Below are positions 1 to 14,412 of a DNA stretch of 64,000 nt, in pieces. The first letter of the stretch is position 1, and the number at the start of each line of letters is the position of its first letter. The notes beneath the pieces were generated by a model, which was not told the origin of the DNA, searched no databases, and was given only the letters and a program-made list of their open reading frames with translations. Location of the stretch: the NCBI GenBank assembly GCA_024811115.1, contig JAKOGH010000870.1:124001-188000 (forward strand), in the 5' to 3' direction. The translations under genes and the position numbers were made by a program. Source of the DNA: Terana coerulea (lineage: Eukaryota; Basidiomycota; Agaricomycetes; Polyporales; Phanerochaetaceae).

Positions 1-824
1 CGGACCATGAGCCCCAACTGAGTCCGCTTGAGGTGCCGTGTTGCGAAGCAATATTGTGTGGAGTTGGACCGCACAGTCCAGATGAGCTGGCTGTGCCCAG
101 CTTCCCGAGCCCCTACCCGTCAATCAAGTCGGCTTTCGTTTGAAGGTCACCGCCGAGGGGTCACGAACGCGTTTCAGTTTACTTCCGCTCAAGCCAGCGG
201 CGAGTCTAGTAGCAGCCTTCCGACCCCTGTACGGGTACACCGATGCATCTAGTCAGCGCATTCAATTGCCGCAATTTTTTCAAGGCAAGTGAGTCGTCGT
301 GATATAAGCTTTGCGTATTCAGAACGCGGTCTAAGTCGCAATGTTTCGTTCTAGACGTACCGCAGCCCGCTAAATCGACGATTAAGTCATGAACCTGTGT
401 ATGGTAGTACCGCTGTTCCTGCATATTATTGATTGTGCATCCCAAGCAGATTGTGAATAATATTAGGGGGCAGAGCTAATGTAGAAGCTGCGGCAGGTAT
501 GCGATATTGTGCTCAGGAAGTACAAGACGTCGGAGACAGTACTGGTGAGCTGCCGACGTTTCATCTGTACATTTTACCCTGAATTCCCGACGGGCAAGGT
601 GGCTGTCTCACATAGCCGAGGCTCGATCGATCGACGTAGCACTCACACTACCTCGGACAACATTCCGCTCGTCCCGCGTATGCAACGCGCCTCAGCACTG
701 CCCTACATGCTCTCACTGCGATAAAGCCTCGCTGGGTTGCTTACACTCTGGCATCGCACATTCCCTCCCATACCTTAGTCGCTCACTACTTCGAGTAATC
801 CTACATCTGTCTCTCTAGAGCTAC
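1..824. other. Upstream region, no gene recognised
   Basis: Only short overlapping open frames occur here, none with a recognisable motif or a convincing exon chain. The last part, just before 825, is probably the promoter and leader of the cupredoxin gene. Confidence 0.5.
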
Positions 825-1524
825 ATGGCAATGCACCTCTCAACCTTCCTCGCCTTGACCGCCGCCCTCAGTGTCAGCGCTGGTATCATTACCGAGCGCG
901 GAGTTGACTGGCATGGTGTTGATCCAAGGAAACCCCACCATCGGAAGCCCGCTACCCATGTCATCCAGGTTGGCGACGCAAAGGGGGACACGGTCTACAG
1001 TCCTCCTTACCTTGTGAGTTTTTTGTGTTCCGCTTTCTGGACTCAAAGGCTGGCACTGACTTCTGTTCTCTTTAGTACGCAAAGAAGGGAGACTTTATAC
1101 AGTTCGAGTTCCAGCAGAAGAACCACTCCGCGACACAGTCCGCCTCTTTCTTTGAGCCCTGCACAAACAAGCCGGGCGGGATTGATACTGGGTTGTGCGT
1201 TGCCAGCTTTACCGCCATATTTCTCTCCCTTATCTAATACTTGTTTCAGCCACCCCGTCGCCCCAGGTGTGACCAGTGATTTCCCGACCTATACCTTCAA
1301 AGTCGTGACCGAGGTACATCTCTTCCTGTCTCTTCCCCGTCCACCTGCTTACATATTCCCATGTGCAGGAACCTTTCTACTTCCACTGTCGCCAGGGCGA
1401 GAACACGAACTCCAGCCACTGCGGCAAGGGCATGGTGGGTATTATCAACCCCATCTTTCCCGGAGAGTTCCACCTCTTCAAGGAGGAGGCTCTGGCGATT
1501 GGGCACAAGCTCGGTGCGAATTAA
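825..1524 (+). CDS. Secreted cupredoxin-like (extracellular blue-copper-fold) protein
   Basis: The start gives a typical secretion signal of about 20 residues (hydrophobic FLALTAALSVSAG). Four exons are evident: 825-1013, then introns closed by TTTAG near 1076, TTTCAG near 1250 and TGCAG near 1368. The spliced protein is about 165 residues. It carries FQQKNHSATQS with a following PC, and near the end FHCRQGENTNSSHCGKGM then VGIINP. This is the small fungal cupredoxin pattern, in which the first His, the Cys, the second His and the Met could form a type 1 copper site. Such secreted proteins are common in wood-decay fungi and often have no assigned substrate. Compared with the form I know from fungal relatives (Cys, short spacer, His-Cys), the Cys-His spacing looks stretched here (CRQGENTNSSHC), so real copper binding is not certain. 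A single open frame running through the introns exists but is an artefact. Confidence 0.8.
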
Positions 1525-1840
1525 GCCGAGGTGACGTTGAAGGGTAGACGCGAAGTATATATCCAAATTGGCTGTATCGTTACCTCTATGTGATTTGGAC
1601 GAGGCGTACGATTGAGAAGTCATAGCTTCCCCATTCGATGTGTTCTATACTCTTATCCCGTAGCCCAGTGTTATCAAGGCGTGCATGACGGACTTCATGC
1701 AAGCGCTGCAGGGAGAACATCTTCTGCGATTTGAGTCGCTCCTTGGCTAGTGCATTTGATTGGATACAAGTGGTACACTAAAAAGACATATCGATACACT
1801 AGTCTACAAGTGCGCTAATCGTTACCATTGGTGCTGTATT

Positions 1841-3595
1841 TCACCTACAACTTCGCATGATCTCCACGAGTGGGGGAACTCCAGTTGCATTGAACCGGAG
1901 TGCATCCTTGTTCTTATAGACATCCTCACGGATGCTACGATACCCCGCAACGGTCATAGTGATATCCAAGTCCTGTGAATGTGTTTCAATGAATGGGTAT
2001 ATTTGTTAAAACGATTATGGTAGCGTACCGCAAGAAGACTCTTGATAACGTGGCGACACCCAGTCTCCGCCTCATGCGACATGCCCCACACGTACAATCG
2101 GCCGACCATGACAGCATGCGCGCCGAGAGCGATAGCCTTGAAGACGTCTGGGCCCGTGCGGATACCCGAGTCAAACAAGATCGTCATCTCTGCCGTCAGA
2201 CGTCAGCCTCAATCACGCTAAACTGGAATGTGTAGGCTGCTCACTGTCTCCTACAGCATCAGCGATCTCGGGCAAGACCTCCAAGCTGCCGACCGCGCCA
2301 TCGACTTGTCTGCCAGCATGGTTCGTCACGACGATCCCCGCACATCCAATGTCATGTGCCTTGATTGCGTCCGGAACGCTCTGAATGCCCTTGAGTACAA
2401 AAGGCCGGCCTCCGGAGATGCGGTTCCACTGCCAACCGCGCATATAAGCAATGTGAAACCGAGCAAAGCTTGGTAGACGTACTTGTTCAATGAGCCACTT
2501 AATCTTGTCCCAGGTGTGCGGCTTTCCGTGCCATACACTGGAGTCGATCCACGTTCCACTATCTTTCTCGAGCTCTTTGCCGTGCTTCTTCATAAAGACG
2601 GGGTCGGACATGCCAATCTCGTTTCCGGTCGATCCGCCGTAGTAGAACCTGCGATGATACTTGAGCACTAGGAAAGTAATTGCACGCGGGCAAGAACATA
2701 CACATAATTGGCAATATTGATGTCGGTCGGCCGCCACCCAAGCTGCCATGTATCCGTGGTGAGCATGAGCACGTCAAACCCAGATTTCCAGGCACGCTCC
2801 AGCAGGGATAGAGTGAGTTCATCGTCGTGTCCCATATACAGCTGGTAGAACCTAGGACCCTTCGCACTGCCGCCATTTGGGCCTTAAATACAATGAGCAT
2901 AAGCCCGCATTACGAGGGTAAGCCAGACGTACCGTCATATTGATGCACGCTGTTACTTTCATTCAAGACCGACGCAGCTTTGTCGTTGGCGGCTGCCACA
3001 GCCTCAATAGGTTGGGACCCAGCGGTGGAGAGGCAATATGGAAGACCGAGCTCTCCGGCAACGGTGGCAGGCACCAGCTCTCCGTTGGGCGAGTAGAGCT
3101 TATTAATGCCAATAGGAGCGAAGCAGATAGGTGCAGGAATGCGATGACCGAATAGATTTACTGGAACGTACCAGTAAGTCGCACGTCAGGGAGAAAAGGA
3201 GGTGCACGCTTACCGGTAAGGTCTCGGGTATTAGTGTCCACGCAAGTTCGGGGAACTATGCGCCATCTGTAGAAGGCTTCTCTAGAGACTTCGTTCAGTA
3301 CGAGGAATGCACTGATCAAAATACATGACAGACCTATTTGCTCTATCGGTCCAACCCAGACCAGCATTGGAGTTGGCATAGAAGTACCCCCGGTCACTCA
3401 GCTTCTTCTTCGTGGAATCTTGCAGTTCTTCGGGATGAACAGAGAAGCTGGGCACTGAGCACAAGGTAAGCAGAGTATCGTGAACGAATCATTCTACGCA
3501 CGGAGCCCTTGCTCTCCACCACGCCTGAACACCTCTCGCTGGTACAGCGAGTAGTGAGAGAAGGTCCCTTGGGCTTGTTGGTAGGATCCATACTT
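1841..3595 (-). CDS. FMN-dependent 2-hydroxy-acid dehydrogenase (lactate oxidase / cytochrome b2-type family)
   Basis: Spliced exons rebuild a full flavoenzyme. It has an N-terminal YSLYQREVF motif, then HPEELQDSTKKKLSDRGYFY, then FAPIGINKLYSPNGE. A LSTAGSQPIEAVA block and FYQLYMGHDDELTLSLLERA follow, then TTDTWQLGWRP, GNEIGMSDPVF and RPFVLKGIQS. The catalytic-His block is VVTNHAGRQVDGA, followed by FMN phosphate-binding FDSGIRTG and ALGAHAVMVGR. The family oxidises L-lactate or similar 2-hydroxy acids through FMN. There is no cytochrome b5 domain, so it resembles lactate 2-monooxygenase or a soluble oxidase more than cytochrome b2. About eight short introns are visible. The C-terminus is reached only after removing the last intron (closing near 1973) and ends at 1841. 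The start is unresolved: the ATG at 3595 is out of frame with YSLYQREVF, so either an upstream exon exists or one base is off. SNHGGRQ in relatives is TNHAGRQ here. Confidence 0.85.
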
Positions 3596-4463
3596 GACTT
3601 GCGGTTGAGTAAGTGGTCGACTATGAGGTTGTGAGCTGCATGGCTTACCTGTCAGCTATTTAACCAGACATTGGAATCCCATGACATCAAGAAGACGGAG
3701 CGGTGGGTTCGATGCTGATCCACGGCCTCCCGTTCTTCAAGGGAGGTGTCGGCCGTCGACAGCGTCCACGGAGCACCACGCGCATCACCACAACGCTGCG
3801 GTTGCTTCCAGTTATTCAGCTATTCCTGTATTCCGCGTCCACAGTCCACCCTGAGCGTTTCTTTCCCTTCCGCTGCTTCCGCCCTGAAAATGTCGGAGTC
3901 GTGGAACAGTCCTCCGCGTTCCGCGGGATAATTGCGGGCACCCGTAGCTATTTGAAAAAGGTTTTGGTATTTTTGTCGAGACAAGTATCAATAACACGAC
4001 AAGCGAGAGTTGCATTGGATTCAGGCGAGTTTGCTGAGCAAGATCAGGCTGTGGGCGATGTTTGCATGACATCACTCCGTCGTCTACACAAAAAAGGACA
4101 TTTTGCGATAAGATTGAGAGCCGAGTCAGAAAGGCGCCAGATCACGGCCAGCGGTTCGTGAATCGTGAGTCGCTCGGTTTCACCTTGAACTCCTTCCCAC
4201 ATGCTCTGGACCGATTTCTTTCACGCCGAACTATTTCGTGCTGGTTGAACATAGGAGGGAATACCGTGATATAGTGGGCGGAATGGTTTGGCTCATATTA
4301 CAACAATCTGTGTTCGAGCAACGGTCGCGCAATGTCAGGTGTGTAGCGGCTATCCTCCGAGCTGTAGCCCCTTCCTGAATCTACGTGCAAGGTATTAGAG
4401 ATTTTTACCGTTGTACTTGGAAAGACTGCAATAACGAGTCCGCGTTCCACAACTTTGAGCAAT
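3596..4463. other. Intergenic region between two minus-strand genes
   Basis: It probably contains the start of the flavoenzyme gene (3596-3720) and the 3' flank of aldo/keto reductase copy 1. An open frame of 152 codons on the plus strand (3703-4161) has no recognisable motif or codon pattern and is not called. Confidence 0.4.
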
Positions 4464-5947
4464 CTACTGTGGCTGCGGTCGAATGGGTTGCTGAGCTGGC
4501 CACTTGTCGAAATGACCTGCAGATTTGAAAGCCGCGTAATAGTCCGTGCCGTCTCCCTGTGAGCCGTATCAGTTTCTGTTCTGTCCTGGAATTTTTGTGC
4601 AGTGGACTTACAAATCTATTTGAGGGGAAACCCTTGTCGAAAGGCTGCACGTTCTCTAAGTAGGCGACCTGCTCTGGCGAGAGAGCAATATTCAACGCCT
4701 CGACATTGGCGAGAAGATGCTCGACTTTCCGTCCACCAATGATGGGGAAGACGTACGGCGCCTTCTGGAGCAAGTACGCGATCGCCACTGTTGCGGAACA
4801 CTTCAGTAAGTACATTTATTGCTTGGTGAGTCACGACACTGACCGGCCTGAATGCTTTTAGCACCAACTTCTCCCTGCACCTTCTCCAGCGCAAGGCAAA
4901 CATTACGTTGCTTCTCGTTGCGTCGCCACTCGCGCCCGTTATACGTCCGTCCTTTCTCGCCCGTCTCAAGACGCTTCTGCTCTTCTGCGTCCGTGCGGAT
5001 CTGACCTCCACATAGAACATCCCAGGGCGCCAAAGCGAGCCCTGCCAGGTTTTTGGTGAATTGCAGAAGTTCAGCTCGACAAAGATTGCAAACCTTCACT
5101 GCGAGCCATTGGCAGAATGTCGCGCTCGAAGTCACGAGCGAGAATATTCCAAGCGCCTTGGTAGATCACGAACGGAGTCTTGCCCGTCAAACGAGCGTAG
5201 GTATTCGCTTTTGCTACGATCCAAGCTGGCGTGTCGGAGATACCCTTCGAGAGGGTATGAGCATGTCATATACACCTACAAATTTTTGATGACGCTTACC
5301 AGATACAAAACCTTGCCTTGGGTCACTAGATTATGCAATCCATTCATGACTTCCTCCACGCTAGTGGAGTAGTCCCACCAATGGACGTAATAGATGTCGA
5401 CGTAGTGAGTGCGAAGTTTTATCAAGGAGTCTTCGAGCGACTGAACCATAGACTTCAGGTTGTTACCGACATATGCTGCCCTCTGGCCGATCTCTGGTTC
5501 GCCTCGCTTGTAATTGCTTGTGTACTACAGTTGGGTGAGATATACGCCACCGAAGAGCGAATAAATGAGGCATCGCTCACCTTCGTGGCGATGGTCAGCT
5601 GCTTGCGAATCCCACGCTGCTCCATCCATTCTCCAATGAATTCTTCCGAGCTCTCGTCCTGGCTGTATCGACAAGTTCAGCTCTGCGAAGTCCGCATCAT
5701 GATGGAGGCTGGGCGGGAAATACGTACTATCCGTTCGCGGTGTCAATGAAGTTTCCACCGGCTTCATAATACGCATCAAGCATCTTAAAGCTACTCTCCT
5801 TGTCCATGGACCCGAAGCCATATCTGCCCACTTGTCGCCGATGCTCATCGCACCAAGCTGAATCGGCGACACATGCAAGCCTGCAAGCGGCGCCAACTGG
5901 CGATAGCGGCCCAATCCGGTAGGCGGCGGCGGCGGTTGCTTGAACAT
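4464..5947 (-). CDS. Aldo/keto reductase, aryl-alcohol-dehydrogenase type, copy 1 (frame break in exon 1)
   Basis: NADPH-dependent oxidoreductase of the AKR fold. Exons joined across six short introns match copies 2 and 3 in order. They start with [20 protein letters not shown]. Next come the tetrad Asp and Tyr in the IDTANG/Y exon junction, the tetrad Lys in IATKY, and the tetrad His in YYVHWWDYS. Then follow [31 protein letters not shown], and the cofactor-binding C-terminal part from [10 protein letters not shown] to KGFPSNRF. The last exon ends with a stop at 4464, giving about 385 residues. Exon 1 is broken near 5814-5820: after GDKWADM the frame shifts by one base and resumes at MDKESSFK. 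A missing G restores the alignment with the paralogues. Every other exon and splice site is sound, so this is either an assembly indel or a very young pseudogene. It carries an extra intron (in the exon ending VLYL) that copies 2 and 3 lack, so it is an older paralogue. Confidence 0.82.
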
Positions 5948-8711
<2,764 letters not shown>

Positions 8712-10010
8712 ATGTCTTCGCCCACCAATGGGCTGGCTAGCTTTTATCCCAACAGAAAGCTGAGTATCTGAAGGCGATACAGGAAGGAAAGGGGAAGGAG
8801 TGGGTGGTCGTGATGGGTAATGAAGCGGGCGGTAAGTGTCCTTCGAGTTGCGAATCTGTGCTGCGCTCATCGTTCATAGACTTGGATTCGCTCGCAAGTG
8901 CGATAGCATTCGGCTGGTACAAGAACGCGATCCAGAAGGGGCGTGCTGTTGCGCTGTCCCAGACTCCGCGGACGGACCTTCAACTCAGAGCCGAGAACCT
9001 CCATGCGATGGCGTTGGCAGGCTTAGACTCTTCCAACCCAGATATCTTATGTATCGACGAACTTCCACCCTCACCGACATTTCCATCCTCGACTTTCGCG
9101 CTCGTAGACCACAACCGGCTGCAGACTCGCTTCTCCGAGAGCAACCCAGATGCCCGAGTGGTCGCAGTCATCGACCATCACGAAGATGAAGGACTGTACA
9201 AAGACACTGCTGATCCCAGAATTATCGTGGTGCCCACTGGCAGTTCTGCTTCTCTGGTTGCGCGGTTTCTCGGAGAAGCACTGCGCTGACAAGGTACCCG
9301 GGGAACTCGCGACACTCCTTCTCTGCGCAATCCTGGTCGATACCAACGGACTGAAGCCCGGAGGGAAGGCAGAGCGAGCTGATCGAGAAGCGGTTGCTTT
9401 CTTGGCTCCGCGCTCTCTGCTTTCCTCGGACAGTTTTGACGTCACGGCTCTTCACGACGGGCCTGGCCTACAAGAGCTCACAGCAACTCTGAACGCGAAG
9501 AAAGGCGACGTCTCCCATCTTGGAACCAAGGATCTACTGAGGAGAGATTACAAGGAGTACTCGTTCACGCCTCTATGGCTCCCGAACAAGACGTTGCATG
9601 CCGGGCTTTCCTCTGTTCCTGTCGGCCTCCATCCGTGGATATCCGAGGACAAGGCATTCTGGTCGGCGACGGAGCAATGGATGACCGAGCGTAAACTCTC
9701 CGTCCTAGGGATCTTGACATCTTTCAGAGATGACAAGAAGATCAACAAGCATGGCAAAGGAAAGCATCGCCGAGAGCAGCTGTTCGTCGTACAGGAGGGG
9801 CCTATCGACGGCCTCGCGGAAAGGCTGTTCGACGGCCTGAAGCACTCCGAGGAACTGGACCTGAAGAAGCGATCCTTGAAGGATGACTACGGCGTGCATG
9901 TCGATCCAGCATTCAAGGACAAATATCATGCGAAGGTCTGGGAACAAGGCAACGCAAATGCGACCAGGAAGGCTACCGCTCCACTCGTGAAGCGGATCAT
10001 AGAAGGATGA
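8712..10010 (+). CDS. Exopolyphosphatase (PPX1-like, DHH/DHHA2 phosphoesterase family); two one-base frame breaks
   Basis: Cytosolic enzyme expected to remove terminal phosphate from polyphosphate, a metal-dependent DHH phosphoesterase. The ATG at 8712 opens MSSPTNGLASF. The frame then breaks at the T-run 8742-8745, where a fifth T would restore LSQQKAEYLKAIQEGKGKEW. An intron (about 8833-8878) joins MGNEAG to the metal-binding DLDSLASAI. IDHHEDEGLY is the DHH signature. A second break lies at 9277-9280: removing one G turns FLGEALR-stop into FLGEHCADKVPGELATLLL, after which LVDTNGLKPGG and the DHHA2-like domain run to the stop at 10010. TSFRDD and REQLFVV lie in that C-terminal domain. The whole is about 415 residues, near the family length. 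Since this should be a single-copy housekeeping gene, both breaks look like sequence errors. Confidence 0.86.
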
Positions 10011-10461
10011 AGATATCGTGTGGTGTGATACCCATGCGGAATGCGTTCAGGTCGATGTAATGTAATCTGTTCGCAGATTCTCTGCAAAGCGCTTCACTTA
10101 CTTCTACTTATCAGTTTGTAGAATCGAAGTCCAGAATGTACCAGTTATTGCTAAATCTCACTGTGCTACGTTGCTCCTCGTCAACAATCAATGTTAGGAC
10201 CTTGCGTGTCCAAGTTCATTGTGATTAATATCATTCCATACGGACCATGAAGCGCAAATGGTTTACTGCACACGGTGCGCCGAAATGAATATTGTTGTCG
10301 CTGACATTTGGCTCATCACCCCATTTCCATATATGCTAATAGAGCATGGATCTGCCACTCAACCTGAGTACGCAGAATGTCTGAGGTACTGAACGTCCGA
10401 ATACTCTTGCCCTGTACAAGACGTACAGCATCAGTAAGCTGCCTCGAAGCCCAAGGCGTAT
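10011..10461. other. Convergent intergenic region
   Basis: 3' flanks of the exopolyphosphatase (+) and an F-box gene (-). Nothing else seen. Confidence 0.5.
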
Positions 10462-11689
10462 TCAGGTGAACCTAATTATCCGTCGGAATCTATCCGTCAT
10501 CTTCGCTCTCACCACTTCCTCAACTTCTGCCAACCTGCTTGCATCCGCAGACACTACTTGGCCTTGTTTCTCCATCAGCAGTTGCATCTCCAGCGACCTC
10601 ACGTCGGCGCATCCTGCCAGATTTTCTTGCAGGACTGAATAGTCAAATCCACCGAGGGTCTCCCGGGTCGACGAAGTACAAATGGATGCCGAGCCGGACA
10701 TGATGGGCGGATGGTGGGATGAAGGGAAGCATGGAAAGCATATTTGTCCAGAGATTCTTCGAGATGACCGTCCCTCGTCTGCGGATGGCCCGTTTTGGAG
10801 AGACAAACTCGACGACCCGAAGCTTTGTGAGCTCCCTCAACGCGGGCAAATCACTTTGTTCTGTGGGAATGTCGTAGTCAGTATCAGGTGAGAGCACACG
10901 CTCTCGCAATGCTTACCAGGTCCTAAGATAACCCACCCATCCAGCGGAAGGTCTAGCCTGAAATGTTCCAGGTTCTGACCAATAGAGCGCAAAAATGCGT
11001 TGATCGGAGCGGTGTCAATACGAAAGTATCCCTCGCATTTCAGCCGAAGATTCGTCAAGGACCCTCTGACCAACAACGGCTGCAGGGCCCCCAAAGCCTC
11101 CACGCTTCCATCACAATGAAGAGTGTCCAAGCGCAACTTCTGGTTGTCGTATGCTTTGTGCGATGACCGTGACGGGGGCGTTTCGGGTGCCTCGATATAT
11201 GCGTGGTCGAGATGAAGCGTTCCGACGTGGCTGAAATGCCCGGAGAAGCTCGAGAAGCGACTTGATGTGAACACGGGAAGCGCGAAGGAATGCAAGGTCT
11301 CTTCTCCGTACGTCCGGAGTCGGCAATGCACTGGCCCGAATGCTGACCCTGTCGCCATAGATCGACAGGCTCCGTAGCCGCGGGAGCACCTGTAGGATGT
11401 TTCCGATGAACGGGGTGAAGTCGAAGTCGTCGTCTCCCGAGAGGGGCTGGGACACGGAAAGGTCGACGACGTGCACCGCCAACCTGCTCGACCCTGCTGC
11501 GAGTGCGAGGAAATCGTGGAGGTGCGTGGTTGATATGCTGAGAATGCTCAGCAGGTGCTTCGAGCTGCGAGGCGTCCACGAGTTGCACGTCAGTGCGCAG
11601 CTGGCGGCTGAGCGCCTGTCTAAGGCGCCGACGTTGTCGATGATGTGGTCGACGAGCTCCTGCGGGAGACTCATGACGGGGGATGCCAT
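10462..11689 (-). CDS. F-box protein with leucine-rich-like C-terminal part (F-box 1); frame breaks
   Basis: Probable substrate adaptor of an SCF ubiquitin ligase. The N-terminus gives the F-box (LPQELVDHIIDNVGA, then the Cys-Ala-Leu-Thr-Cys step and PRSSKHLL). The rest is a degenerate leucine-rich region typical of agaricomycete F-box genes: LPRLRSLSIYGDR, FSHVGTLHLDHAYI, RGSLTNLRLKCEGYF, and LEHFRLDLPLDGWVI before an intron (donor GTAAGC near 10915). LREVTKL-like sequence then runs to LGIHLYFVD. Two frame changes are needed. One lies near 11270-11340. The other, in the C/G-run near 10661-10668, otherwise gives an early stop and hides the C-terminal GGFDYSVLQENLAG to IIRF, which is clearly coding-like. 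About 390 residues if repaired. It has the same orientation and organisation as F-box 2, with which it shares only general similarity. Substrate unknown. Confidence 0.7.
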
Positions 11690-11733
11690 CGGGGACGGTG
11701 GCGAGGCTGCGCGAACACGACGAGCTGACGTTG

Positions 11734-11741
11734 TTTATATA
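11734..11741 (-). promoter_or_regulatory. TATA box of F-box 1
   Basis: The minus strand reads TATATAAA about 50 bases before the ATG at 11689. Confidence 0.4.
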
Positions 11742-12624
11742 GCGGCAAGGGGTGGTACCAAGTTCACATGTAAAAGGGGCCAGAACAGGGTTCTGCACGG
11801 ATCAGGAAGGGAAGTCGAGGTAAGCAGCAAGGTTCAGTCCATCCACAGATTCATGTAATTCAGTGTGGCCAAGACATGCACCGCCCCAGGTTGCGTCGTG
11901 TTGATGCGCTCTAGTGCTGAATCTACCGCCGGGCGCGGCCAACGACAGAGGAGAGGGGACCAGGGTAGAGGTGGAGTAACTTTTGCGGTAGACAGAGCAA
12001 CCGTTGGACTTTGCGGCGCAATCACCGTTGTACTTCACACCCAACTGTCGAACTTTTCAGCAACGTCAGGATATCAATGAAATGGAGCTGCGTGGTGTGG
12101 CTGAAGCACTCCCCTCTGTGTCTTCAACACGTTGAGAGCGACCCTTGCTTCGAACCCGGACAGGTTAGGCCTGGTGCCTCTTGGTTGAGGACGTGTTCGC
12201 ATCGCATGGACCTGAAGCTAGACTATCCTCGGTCAACTCATCTGAGCATGCGTGTAGATGTGTCCAAGAATGTGCACGAGGAGCTAAATCCGACATACGC
12301 AGCCTAGCACGATGCGAAAGAGCGCCTTCCTCGACATTTCCGCTATCGTTTGGGTGGGAGGAATCGTCTTCAATATTGCTGGCCACAAGTGCGTCACTTC
12401 ACGCAAGCCAATCATCCCGAGAGGGGATGCACCGCCCAGGCCATAGCAGGCCGTAGCGTATACTAGGGTTGTAGAAGATTTGAACAAGCCATATTATTGA
12501 AGCTAACTAAACACACCATGGTCAAGATTCGGGTGGTAAGTAGAAGTCATGTCTAGCTATGGTTGACCTAAGCATTCTGACTCATTATGAAATACAGGCG
12601 AGTAGATGAAATAAAGCACTCTTG
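11742..12624. other. Intergenic region between the two F-box genes
   Basis: Several overlapping open frames under 100 codons on both strands, none with a recognisable motif or supported exon structure. Confidence 0.45.
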
Positions 12625-13909
12625 CTACGGATATAACTTGGTAACCTCTGCGAGATGTTTCGGTAGGCTTTGTTGGACCTGACTTTGAGCTTCAGAGAGA
12701 ACTTGTGGGAGGTCCGCGCCAGGGACGCCACGATGCATTCCATGAAACTCTACGGTCTTGAGGGTCTCATATCTCGCAGGGTTGATGCTGAACTGCAGAG
12801 AGATGTGAGACAGCGCTTTCTCGAAACGGAAGGAGACCGTGAGGTTGACACGAATGTGGTTCAAGCTTGGGAGGAGCGGTAACAACTTCCGGCAAACAAA
12901 GTCGCTGAACTGTAAAGAGGGGGTGAGAGAATGTAACGGCCAGACAACATAGGAGATCTCACGTCCACATGGTCGACTTCGTATTCAAATCGCTGGAGGC
13001 TTGTGCACATTGGCAAGGCTGACAGTGAATCCGCTGATTTGAATTTGCCTCAACATAATCGTTCAGCGACGTAGTGCACAATAAACTCACGGCGATAGAA
13101 TGGCTGCCAGTTGGACGAGCTGGGGCGCACGCAAATGTGCTCTAAGCAGTAAGCCATTCCAAGCAGGCAGTTGTTGATGCTGATCAATTCACGGCGGTGA
13201 AACCCATCGAAAGATATGGACTCCGGTAGGACCACGGCAGGGGAGGGGCGCTGAGGAGGATAATTTCGCAACACCCATTCACTATCAGCGAACCAACTCG
13301 AAGTGTCCGGCTGACTCGCCATTTGGCACTTCTGAAGATTGTGGTGTCTATAGAGCGCATCTCCAAGATGTCGATGAAGTCAAATATCCACAGGAAGTCA
13401 GGAACAGACAGCAGGTCGACGCAGGATAGCTTTAGATGGTGAAGACGGTATCGCGCAGAAGGTCGATTGGTGGGCGACAATCTCAAGTTGGTTTGTGAGG
13501 AGTGATTACTCCAGAATTCGAGAAAACGGAGACGCGGGAATGATTGCAGGATGTCCTCGAAGTGCGGCGTGAAGTCGATAGACCCATTGATGACCAGCTC
13601 CCGGACATTGTCCGAAAACCTGGTAGACACTTCGGCCAAGGGAATGAAACTGGATATTTGATATGTTGACACTTCTATGTGCTCCAGCAAGTATTGGGAG
13701 CTGCGGCTGGACCATGCGCGCGACATAAGCGTATTAGACCTCAAGGTAGCCCAATCTGCCCCCTCATGAGGAGCAAGAAAATCCACGATTTGGTCTATAA
13801 GCTCCTGAGGCAAGGTAGGGGCAGCCTTCGTACGATGGCGTACATCGTAAACAGAGCCCGCTGCACAGCTGGAACGGTCGTCGATAGTCATGATCCCCAG
13901 CAAGACCAC
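12625..13909 (-). CDS. F-box protein (F-box 2), frame break
   Basis: Second minus-strand F-box gene. Exon 1 begins at 13909, or at the internal Met at 13891. It contains the F-box LPQELIDQIVDFLAPHEGAD, then SRAWSSRSSQYLLEHI and a leucine-rich-like stretch (FEDILQSFPRLRFLEF, LHHLKLSCVDLL). Near 13319-13326 the frame shifts by one base at an A-run. The next frame carries on with SWFADSEWVLRN, then RRELISINNCLLGMAYCLEH. After introns the last exon has LLPLLPSLNHIRVNLTVSF and ends LAEVTKLYP with a stop at 12625. The order of elements (F-box, DILQSFPRLR, short repeats) parallels F-box 1, so the two may be an old duplicate pair, but divergence is high. Exon boundaries between 12900 and 13050 are approximate. 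Role inferred only from the F-box. Confidence 0.65.
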
Positions 13910-14412
13910 GAAATGATTTGACTAGCTGGTATACCTGTGCGCAAACAAGTGCAGTCAGAGAGAATTGACAGCCAAGTCCACTGACGTTCGGATGCTAAGC
14001 TTACTGGTGAATTGACTACTGGGTTTAAGCACTGCGTGTGGAAGTCTTGAAGTACGACGCTTGTCCAAGCCCGAAACGGACTGAGAAAGTGGGCTTTATT
14101 ATTATTATCATTAACATAAACATTATAGCCGTAAATGGGCTTAACAAGTCGAATCAGAGTTTATTTAAATCAAGACAGTCTTGATTTGGCATACTGAGGC
14201 CGGGATAAGTCCTTCACCTCCGAGCTGAAGTGCTTGAACAACCTTGACCGGAAACCTCTCGATGCCAACTGAGGGCGCCCTTACGACCACCCGGGCTGTG
14301 TTTCTTGTCCAATTATTGCTGTATCTGTGACGTCTAAGCCTACCCCGACCGACCAATCTGCCCCTCTCACAACTTGTAACTAAACTCTCACTGAGTACTA
14401 AGCCCCGACGCA
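13910..14412. other. Divergent intergenic region between F-box 2 and ATG1
   Basis: Promoter space. It includes an AT-rich stretch (about 14096-14170, ATTATTATTATC-like) that stands out from the surrounding GC-balanced sequence. No gene recognised. Confidence 0.5.

Noticed and set aside
825..1547. Single 240-codon cupredoxin frame
   Set aside because: It reads through three introns. Splicing gives the conserved cupredoxin motifs in other frames and a stop at 1524.
3703..4161. 152-codon plus-strand frame
   Set aside because: No motif, unusual composition, no start context or exon partners.
9270..9300. A 37-bp intron to explain the frame change in the exopolyphosphatase
   Set aside because: It would remove the conserved ARFLGE segment and is too short; a single extra G explains the change better.
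12130..12180. TTCGAA-containing stretch resembling a tRNA T-arm
   Set aside because: The flanking bases do not pair to form a T stem and no acceptor or anticodon stem is present.
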